A stretch of 8,734 nt of DNA from JACZST01 sp964195155 (GTDB lineage Bacteria; Actinomycetota; Acidimicrobiia; Spongiisociales; UBA5794). The stretch's first letter is position 1, and each line of letters begins with the position of its first letter. The translations under genes were made by a program, and so were the position numbers. Positions 1 through 5,284 of the stretch are shown here, piece after piece. The stretch spans positions 1 to 8,734 of the forward strand of contig CAXMOP010000101.1 of the NCBI GenBank assembly GCA_964195155.1. Direction: 5' to 3'. Under the pieces are notes generated by a model. That model worked only from the letters and a program-made list of their open reading frames with translations. It was not told where the DNA came from and ran no database searches.

Positions 1-529
1 GTCGGGGACGGTGCCCTCGATGAGTTTCAGGAATGACAGCCATTCCTGGTTTCGATGCCTCGGTTTGTAGTCGGTGAGGACCTCACCGGTTGCGATGTCC
101 ATGGCAGCGAACAGGGTGGTGGTGCCGTGACGTTTGTAATCGTGGGTCATCGTCCCCGCCCGCCCGGGTGTCATCGGCAGCGACGTTTGAGAGCGTTCAA
201 GGGCTTGGATCTGGGAGGGTGTGGAGCGTGTCATCAACGATCGCTTCGATCGTCTCGTCGGGGATTTCGGGTGGCCGGCCTCGTCCAGACCTGATCCGGC
301 CTACACATGTCACACCCTCGTCAGCGAACCGGGTCTGCCAGCGTCGCACCGTCTTGGTCGATGCCTCCGAGCGTCGGGCGATTTCCTCGTTCGCGACGCC
401 ATCGCTAGCGAGCAGCAACGCTCGAGCCTGCCGGACCTCGCGGTGCGCCAAGACCTGAGAATTCGCCATCGATCCGAGTTCAGCGCGCTGCTCGGGCGAC
501 ATCCGCAACGCTTCGGCAATAGCAACCAT
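1..529 (-). pseudogene. IS630-family transposase, internally deleted and cut by the window edge
   Basis: Read from 529 downwards, the start MVAIAEALRMSPEQ leads into a helix-turn-helix region (ARALLLASDGVANEEIARRS, then TKTVRRWQTRF) and the linker GRGRPPEI, the usual N-terminus of IS630-family transposases. The first frame runs to VDDTLHT and then stops near 197. Another frame continues from about 217 with SQIQALERSQTSLPM and THDYKRHGTTTLFAAMDIA, then RHRNQEWLSFLKLIEGT, which is the family's catalytic-domain sequence. In intact members roughly 80-90 residues separate these parts, including the VDEK motif that carries the first catalytic Asp; here they are missing and the frame changes at the junction (about 211-221). 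The protein cannot be an active DDE transposase. The C-terminal part with the remaining catalytic residues lies beyond position 1. Family assignment is confident; the deletion size is inferred from family knowledge. Confidence 0.88.
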
Positions 530-575
530 CCCCCCAACACTACATCCGTTCGCTATTTCAGAGACGGACCGCTAG

Positions 576-735
576 CCCGGGGGGTTTCTCGCGTCCACGG
601 CGTTGCCCGTCGTCCTGGCCCCCTCAAGTTCGGCCCGGTCCCTGGTCGATAACAGTCATAACCGCATGACGAGAGACCCCCCGGAAGTGTCCAATCGCCC
701 CCGGGGGGTTTCTCGTGTCCACGAGGTTGCCGTCT
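576..735. repeat. Short G-rich repeat, two direct copies and one inverted copy
   Basis: A unit beginning CCCGGGGGGTTTCTCG, followed by GTCCACG and GTTGCC, occurs at 576-612 and again at 700-735 with a few substitutions. The complement of its first half (ACGAGAGACCCCCCGG) stands at 669-684, so 669-684 and 701-716 form a nearly perfect 16-bp stem around a 16-base loop. The block lies between the IS630 remnant and the 3' side of the IS110 remnant. There is no T-run after the hairpin, so it is not a classical intrinsic terminator. It may be an insertion-sequence end or a REP-like palindromic repeat. The rest of 530-807 shows no convincing gene. Confidence 0.6.
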
Positions 736-807
736 AAGCCGATCGCGCCGGGGGTCGGTGGTATCAAGGATCCGCGGGTGTCGAGGGCGTCAAGGCTATT
801 GCGACCG

Positions 808-1784
808 TTACCAAGGTGGCACCAGCAGCCCTTGGGTGCGGCGCCGGGCCACATACCGGCGGGTCTCTTCATCCGATGACATTCGGGTCAACACGATGCG
901 ATACAGCGCCGAGTTGGCGTGGCCGGTCACCGCCTCGGTTTAGGCGATACCGGATGGTCTTGCCCGATGAGACAGGGACCGGAGTAACTCCGCACAGATG
1001 CGCCCAAAGAACCCTCGGAGCGGAGCCGCTCTGGGTTGTCGCCGGCGGTTACCAGCAGGGTGGCAGCAGCATCGACACCGACGCCGTAGAGCTCGAGCAG
1101 GCGACGGAGCCACCGCGGTGACCAGCTCGCTCAACATGGCGTCAATGATGCGGTTCTCGTTGTTGAGTCCCTGGATGCGTCGCGCCAAGCCCGGATCACC
1201 ACATTGGTGGTGAACAACACCGGCTCAGAGCCCCTACGGGGCCGCATCGCGGCGGCTTCGGTGACCAGCCCGGTCTTGTATCGGTCCTTGAACCTGACCC
1301 GGATCGGCTCGGGGCCGGTGAAGACCAGATGACGGAGCTGGTTGAGGGTTTGGATGCGTTGGGCACGTGCCGAACGTTTCGCCACCAACAAGACCCGCAT
1401 CTGCTCCACGGGACCGTTGCGGGTCTTCGGGACCCCGCTTGCGGCACCTGAGAGCGCCGCCCTGGCTGCAGCGACCGCATCGGTCGGATCCGACTTGCCC
1501 ACTTTGCGGCGTTGCTGGCGGTTGGGGCGATCGACTTCCACCACCGCAACGTCGGCTGCGGCGAGGAACCGGGGTAGGCCGACTCCCCACGATCCGGTGC
1601 CCTCCACCCCAACTAGAGACACCGCACCGAACCCGACCAGCCACCCCAACAGGGCTGCGAAGCCGGCCTCATCAGCCGAGAACGACTCGACACCCAACAC
1701 CCCACCGTTGGAATCGAGTGCCGCTGCCACATGGGCATCAGCGTGGGTATCCACACCACCAACAACGCTCCGTACCATCGACAT
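808..1784 (-). pseudogene. IS110-family DEDD transposase, at least four frameshifts
   Basis: The first frame (1784 to about 1190) is a good IS110 N-terminal RuvC-like domain: VVGGVDTHADAH (Asp12), VGVEGTGSWG (Glu60) and SDPTDAVAAARAAL (Asp98 and Asp101) supply the DEDD set. It is followed by VRFKDRYKTGLVTEAAAM and VLFTTNVVIR. Homology then hops frames: LARRIQGLNNENRIIDAM from about 1190, LLELYGVGVDAAATLLVT from about 1101, WAHLCGVTPVPVSSGKTIRY from about 1005 (this holds the Ser of the C-terminal Tnp domain), and HANSALYRIVLTRMSSDEET from about 923, stopping at 808 after RRYVARRRTQG. Each hop is explained by a single extra base. The usual last 40-60 residues (arginine-rich, after the RRYVARR segment) are not recognisable. 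Clearly IS110 family and clearly non-functional as read, unless the frameshifts are sequencing errors. Confidence 0.9.
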
Positions 1785-1936
1785 GACCGCCCCCTTTTCT
1801 CTCGCTTAGGGCAAAGGGGTGGCACACGCCACCGGGACGGCGGATGGACCCGACCGAGCTGGTTCTTTCAGCTCAACCGGTGCTCCACCGCCCGACCGGC
1901 GCGTGCCACATCATCCCTCCCAGCTAGCTGCGCTTA
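1785..1936 (-). ncRNA. IS110 5' non-coding end, candidate bridge RNA (copy A)
   Basis: This stretch directly upstream of the IS110 transposase start has no coding sign but several hairpins: CCCCTTT (1791-1797) with AAAGGGG (1813-1819); GGTGGC (1818-1823) with GCCACC (1828-1833) around a 4-base loop; GAGCTG (1856-1861) with CAGCTC (1869-1874); and CGGTG with CACCG around a 3-base loop near 1879-1891. It shares the core CACCGCCCGACCGG and CATCCCTCCCAGC with copies at 3056-3190 and 4040-4193. In IS110-group elements the left non-coding end encodes the bridge RNA that pairs with donor and target DNA. Position and structure fit, but I cannot assign the two binding loops, so the RNA call is an inference. 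Transcription would be in the transposase direction. Confidence 0.5.
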
Positions 1937-2201
1937 TCCGTCAGCGTGCATGGCCATCGATAAGCCCGGCTAGCGCTTATGTGCCGCTAACGGCGGGTTT
2001 GGTCGCTCGGTCGTCGTCGCCCCGCCGAGAGTCTGGGGCGGGATTCGCTGGTCGGACTAGTTACTCTGTCACCAGTTGGAACTGTCATCAACTGGGCGGG
2101 CTTTGTTGCCGATTCTCCTGGGTAAGGGCGCCAGCTTGTGGAACGCAGAGGCCACGTTCTCGCCATGTGGACCCAAAGAGAAACACCGGAAGGAGAGGTC
2201 C
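1937..2201. other. Intergenic region with dispersed motif copy 1
   Basis: This stretch lies between the IS110 end and the coiled-coil gene. It holds a copy of the TAGCGC-N6-GTGCCG motif at 1971-1993, within a partial inverted repeat (ATAAGC near 1960, GCTTAT at 1975-1980). In one plus frame the motif reads ASAYVPLTAG, resembling the VPL-type segments near the start of some actinobacterial secreted proteins, so a gene remnant is possible. No other gene is convincing. The promoter for the gene at 2202 should lie here, but I cannot name a clear -35/-10 pair. Confidence 0.4.
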
Positions 2202-2804
2202 ATGCATAGCTCACCACATGACGTCGCACTCGGCTTGGTCGATGAGGATTCTGTCCCGGGTGAGGTCGATGAAAAGCGCGACGAGCTTCGCCAGCAGGTG
2301 GCGGTTTCCGAAGAACGCATCGCCAAGCTTCAAGGGGAGTTGGAGGGAGCCGACGACCAGGAGGCGGAGACGGCGCAGCGATTTGACAGGGAACGCAAGC
2401 GTAGAGTCGCCCTCGATCGACAACTCCACGAGGCTCGCGAAGAAGCCTCCAGTCTGATGCTCGATGAAGCCTCCCGGACTCGCAGTGCCATGCTTGCCGA
2501 GGCCGGAGAGTCTCTCCAAACCTCCCGCGTGGAGGCCGAGCGCGAGGCGGGTCAGATCGCTAAGCAAGCCTTCGAAAAAGCCAAGGAGATGGTCGCCACC
2601 GCCAGACGCGAAAGCCTGGCAATAGTGGATGCTGGTCGAGAGGAGGTCGCGGCGCTTGAGGCGGAAGCAGCCCGACGGATAGCTGATCTCGATACGGAGA
2701 GGCAAGATCTCGCCTACGAGTTGAAGGTGATGACAAATCTCTACGACGAACTCCAGGCCATTCTGGCGACTTGTCGCCGAAACCTCGAGCAGAGACCTCG
2801 CTGA
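2202..2804 (+). CDS. DivIVA-like coiled-coil protein, diverged N-terminus
   Basis: The ATG at 2202 is chosen because AAGGAGAGG (2189-2197) is a strong ribosome binding site just upstream; more upstream starts lack one. The 200-residue product is almost entirely charged helix rich in Glu, Arg, Ala and Gln, with stretches such as DELRQQVAVSEERIAKLQGE, EAEREAGQIAKQAFEKAKEM and VAALEAEAARRIADLDTE, predicting long coiled coils and no membrane segment. Residues 19-36 (P-x-EVDE, D-x-LR, AVS) align position by position with the DivIVA-like start at 8623. The DivIVA signature F-x-x-V-x-x-GYDP is however lost (V-ALGLVDEDSVP). DivIVA/Wag31 proteins form scaffolds at poles and septa and organise wall growth; this protein may be a divergent cytoplasmic relative. 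The frame after the stop continues coiled-coil-like sequence (see next entry). Gene certain, function moderately supported. Confidence 0.82.
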   Translation: MHSSPHDVALGLVDEDSVPGEVDEKRDELRQQVAVSEERIAKLQGELEGADDQEAETAQRFDRERKRRVALDRQLHEAREEASSLMLDEASRTRSAMLAEAGESLQTSRVEAEREAGQIAKQAFEKAKEMVATARRESLAIVDAGREEVAALEAEAARRIADLDTERQDLAYELKVMTNLYDELQAILATCRRNLEQRPR

Positions 2805-2871
2805 GGCAAAGGATCTCGTTGGTGCAGCTCGATCCGAGTGCGCCCAACACACTGCATCGTCGCTCCGGTGA
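2794..2871 (+). other. Out-of-frame coiled-coil continuation after the 2202 gene
   Basis: In the +1 frame relative to the gene ending at 2804, the sequence reads DLAEAKDLVGAARSECAQHT and a few more residues, then stops at 2869-2871. The composition is like the preceding coiled coil, whereas the in-frame end (RNLEQRPR) is not obviously natural. Removing one base near 2791-2794 would join them into a protein about 22 residues longer. This could be an old frameshift, a sequencing error or chance. Confidence 0.35.
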
Positions 2872-3055
2872 CTGTCAACCCTCCTCTGACGCAAACGAAA
2901 CGGCTCACAACAGCAGCTCCATCTTTGCCTGAACCGCGACGTGTGCCTGGAACGCCGAGTCCGAGCAGCTCCTGCCACGGCTTAACCTACGAGGGCCAAC
3001 GCTGCCTTTCAATAGCGACAGGTGTCCCGCAAGCGAAGCGGCGAGCCGATTCGTG
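2872..3055. other. Intergenic region, nothing recognised
   Basis: No frame here has a credible ribosome binding site or protein-like composition. It separates the coiled-coil gene from the inverted orphan IS110 end at 3056. No clear terminator hairpin followed by a T-run was seen. Confidence 0.4.
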
Positions 3056-3190
3056 TAGCGCATAACTGGCTGGGAGGGATGACATGGCATGCACCGGTCG
3101 GGCGGTGGAACCCCGGTTGAGCTGGCTCTCAGCCACGATCCGGACTCGAACCACCTACGGGTCGCTGGCCTATTGCCCAACTCGTACCAC
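3056..3190 (+). repeat. Orphan IS110 non-coding end, inverted (copy B)
   Basis: The strand shown matches the complement of copy A: TAGCGCA at 3056-3062, GCTGGGAGGGATGA at 3069-3082, then GGTCGGGCGGTGGA and CCGGTTGAGCTGG, with weaker similarity to about 3190 (TTGCCCAACTCG). A local hairpin is formed by TGGCT (3123-3127) and AGCCA (3131-3135). No transposase follows downstream at the expected place; what follows to 3535 is non-coding. It is a solo remnant of an IS110 element that would have pointed rightward, or a stand-alone RNA-coding unit. Homology is seen directly; the RNA function is an inference. Confidence 0.6.
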
Positions 3191-3574
3191 CCGGCTGGCG
3201 TCGGAAGCACCGTCCTGCACCGATCAGATCGTGGTCAGCTGCAATACCGCCCGGAGAATCCCCCGGCAGTTCGCTCTGCCACACTGCGCAACGAACAATT
3301 CGGAACCGCACATCCGTAGCCCCTGTCGCGGTGACTCTCCCTGGTAACCGAGCAGCATCGTGGCCGAGATTCAGGTGCTCCGATCTGCTCAGCTAGCGGT
3401 GTCCTCCGGTGCAGTCGTCCCAGCCGCACGTATATGTGTCTCCCCCGATTGCGCATCGCAAGTGAATCGGCAGCAGCGCCCGGCGGTTGAATGAAAGTCT
3501 GACACCCAACTTGTTGGTGTCTCGCCCGCTTGTGATAGCGCATCTGTGCCGATAGCGGCTAGTGGTTCAAGCGC
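3191..3574. other. Non-coding remnant DNA with dispersed motif copy 2
   Basis: I see no credible gene. The motif TAGCGC-N6-GTGCCG occurs at 3536-3558 and is followed by GCTAGTGG, matching the right flank of the IS30 element (8454 on, GGGCTAGCAGTGG) better than copy 1 does. This may be an unoccupied target site or the flank of a lost element. Confidence 0.4.
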
Positions 3575-3892
3575 GTGGTGAAGTTGGGTGGATCTCGGGA
3601 GCCTTGTGGGTGGGTACCTCGAACCGTGGTAACGGTCGCTGCTCGCGATGCCTATGTTCATGATTCCTGGCAGGGCCGTGACACTCTTGAGCAGCGTTTT
3701 CGATTCGACAGCCGCGGTGTGGACCCGGCTGCGGTCGCAGATGTGCTCCTCACTACGCCGCTGATTGGTGAGGATTCGGCGTTTTGGGAGCCGTCCTGGG
3801 ACCGAGGGCGCTCGCACCGACCGAGCGTGGAGCGTGGCCGGCTTGTCTCCGGCGCCAGGGTTTCGTTTGGATATCGAGACCACGGAGCGTAG
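3575..3892 (+). CDS. Hypothetical protein, 105 residues, uncertain
   Basis: This open frame encodes MVKLGGSREPCGW, then a stretch with natural-looking composition, GRDTLEQRFRFDSRGVDPAA and VADVLLTTPLIGEDSAFWEP, ending in RVSFGYRDHGA. I do not recognise a family. There is no clear ribosome binding site before the ATG, and a long open frame also exists on the opposite strand (3883 down to 3389), as is common in GC-rich DNA. It lies between two mobile-element remnants (motif copy 2 and orphan copy C), so it may be a fragment of a larger lost gene. No membrane segment or signal peptide is apparent. I would treat it as a candidate only. Confidence 0.27.
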   Translation: MVKLGGSREPCGWVPRTVVTVAARDAYVHDSWQGRDTLEQRFRFDSRGVDPAAVADVLLTTPLIGEDSAFWEPSWDRGRSHRPSVERGRLVSGARVSFGYRDHGA

Positions 3893-4039
3893 GGGGCTTT
3901 CTTGTGCGGTTCACCCAGCCGGATTGCGCGGTGCCATAGCTCCAGGGCGACCTGTTGTGGAGCATCAGCGACCGGCAGGCCGACGGGGCGGTGTTGGACG
4001 AGCAGCCGGTTTATCGGGTCAGACCCCACCCACATTCTT

Positions 4040-4193
4040 CCCCTTTCACTCGCTCAGGGCAAAGCGGTGGTATGCACCGAAGGGACCGCCGCCGCGACCC
4101 GACCGAGCTCGACTATCAGCCCAACCGGTGTCTCACCGCCCGACCGGTGCTGCCACACCAGCCACATCATCCCTCCCAGCCGGTTGTGCGCTA
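4040..4193 (-). repeat. Orphan IS110 non-coding end (copy C)
   Basis: This copy has the same orientation as copy A and aligns with it over nearly the whole length: CCCCTTTC and CTCGCT, AGGGCAAAG, GACCCGACCGAGCT, CAACCGGTG, CACCGCCCGACCGG, CATCATCCCTCCCAGC, ending at TGCGCTA (4187-4193). The small hairpin CGGTG-TCT-CACCG is kept with a changed loop, and the GGTGGC/GCCACC hairpin of copy A is replaced by GGTG/CACC. On the minus strand, the sequence below 4040 does not encode an IS110 N-terminus, so the transposase is absent. This is a solo end or a retained RNA unit. Confidence 0.62.
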
Positions 4194-4558
4194 TCTGAAT
4201 TGGGGCATGCCTCCGATAGTTGGAACAGATGCCCGGGCTTCGCCTGCTGGGGGGAGGGGGCGCATCGTTGCGACTTATTGCCATCTTCTCGGCGATCCTT
4301 GTCATTGTCCGGTCCGCGCGATGAGCCGACGGTGGACCTCCGCTCCGGCCCTTCACTACCTGCACCGTTCCTTCCCCGAGTCCAACACCGGGTTGAGGCT
4401 GGTTGTCAACCGTCTAGTTCCGATGCTCGACGAGGCGGAGACTAGTTCGGAGTAGCTCGACGGAATGGCACTTCATCTAGCGGCTGCGACAAGCCGATGA
4501 AGATAAGAGAGAGCTATTGCGGGGGAGCGGCAAAACAAGTTGAGGGGAGTGGAGGACC
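4194..4558. other. Upstream region of the tad genes, small ORF only
   Basis: The only candidate gene is a 44-codon ORF at 4321-4455 (MSRRWTSAPALHYLHRSFPE, ending MLDEAETSSE) with no ribosome binding site; I doubt it is real. The region should contain the promoter and 5' leader of the TadE/TadG pair, but I could not single out a convincing promoter. Purine-rich sequence just before 4559 (GGGGAG at 4544-4549 and GGAGGA at 4551-4556) provides ribosome binding for the next gene. Confidence 0.35.
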
Positions 4559-5284
4559 ATGCACCAACAGCGGGAAGCACAAGACGACACGACCGCTGGG
4601 GGGGTGGCGGGCGATGATTCGCGATTCGGTAACGAGTGGCAGCGGCCTCCGTCGGGAGCGCGCGGCATCGTCCATCGACGCTTTGGCGCAATGGCGCTGA
4701 ATGCTCTGTTGAGCAGCGGACGTCATAAATGGCGCCGTATGGAGCGGTCTTGGGTTCGAGCCGACGCCAAGCAGGTGGGGTCGGAGCGGGGGGCTGCGTT
4801 GGTGGAGATGGCGGTGGTTTCGTTGCTGTTGATGGTGATGTTGCTTGGCATCGTCACGTTTGGGATCACGCACTATCAGAACATTTCGATTGAGGGGGCG
4901 GCTCGGGAGGCGGTTCGGTTCGGCGCTACCTATGCGGTGGAGGATGCCGGCTCGCTGGAGGAGTGGTTGCGTGATGTAGCACAGGTTGCGGAGAACGCAG
5001 CGACGGGGGCTCTTAGTGAGGGCGAACCCAGCCGTCTGGTGTGTGTGGCCCAGGGATTTGGCAACGACCCGGATGAGTTTTCGCGGATCACGGTCGCTGG
5101 AATGCAACTGGTCGCCTCCGCCGGTGAAGAGTCGGGCTGGTGCTTCGAAAACACGGCGCCGGGGGGCGACACCGTGGTGCAGGTGCAGCTGCAACGCGAC
5201 GGGTGGATTGAGGCGATTGTTTTCTCGATGAAGCCAACCCTGACGGGGGAGGCAACCAACCGGTTCGAACGGGCGAAGCCGTGA
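4559..5284 (+). CDS. TadE-like pilin-type membrane protein with long leader
   Basis: The 241-residue product has the TadE hallmark: ERGAALVEMAVVSLLLMVML, where G78 precedes A79 and a Glu sits five residues into the mature chain (Glu83), then a single hydrophobic segment (about 79-100) and HYQNISIEGAAREAVRFGAT, typical of TadE-family proteins. Such proteins are minor pilin-like components of Flp/Tad pili, processed by a prepilin peptidase and anchored in the membrane with the C-terminal domain outside. The mature C-terminal part (about 101-241) contains two Cys residues (in LVCVAQGFG and GWCFENTA). The ATG at 4559 is chosen for its purine-rich ribosome binding site; it gives an unusually long 78-residue basic leader. 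An internal ATG at 4739 would give an 18-residue leader, more typical, but has no good binding site. The stop overlaps the start of the next gene, indicating coupled translation. Confidence 0.83.
   Translation: MHQQREAQDDTTAGGVAGDDSRFGNEWQRPPSGARGIVHRRFGAMALNALLSSGRHKWRRMERSWVRADAKQVGSERGAALVEMAVVSLLLMVMLLGIVTFGITHYQNISIEGAAREAVRFGATYAVEDAGSLEEWLRDVAQVAENAATGALSEGEPSRLVCVAQGFGNDPDEFSRITVAGMQLVASAGEESGWCFENTAPGGDTVVQVQLQRDGWIEAIVFSMKPTLTGEATNRFERAKP

Larger units (their letters stand above)
808..1936 (-). mobile_element. Degenerate IS110-family element (transposase plus 5' non-coding end)
   Basis: The element consists of a frameshifted IS110 transposase (1784 down to about 808) preceded on the minus strand by a structured non-coding end, 1785-1936. 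Homology between this end and two other copies in the window stops near 1929-1936 (TGCGCTTA), which marks the probable left boundary. The right boundary is not identified; it could reach into the repeat block at 576-735. IS110 elements lack terminal inverted repeats, so ends cannot be set from repeats alone. Confidence 0.75.

Noticed and set aside
669..716. Strong hairpin considered as an intrinsic terminator
   Set aside because: No T-run follows on either strand, and the arms are part of a repeated unit, so I list it as a repeat.
576..735. Short repeats considered as a CRISPR array
   Set aside because: Only two imperfect direct copies with a partial inverted one, no regular spacers and no cas genes in the window.
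1342..1809. Plus-strand ORF of 155 codons opposite the IS110 transposase
   Set aside because: It is the antisense shadow of the clearly homologous minus-strand transposase and has no ribosome binding site or family-like motif.
2211..2978. Minus-strand ORF of 255 codons opposite the coiled-coil gene
   Set aside because: The plus-strand frame has a strong ribosome binding site and coherent coiled-coil composition; the minus frame is a shadow rich in Arg, Ser and Leu.
3389..3883. Minus-strand ORF of 164 codons
   Set aside because: No recognisable motif and no ribosome binding site; it overlaps the motif copy at 3536 and the slightly more protein-like plus-strand frame.
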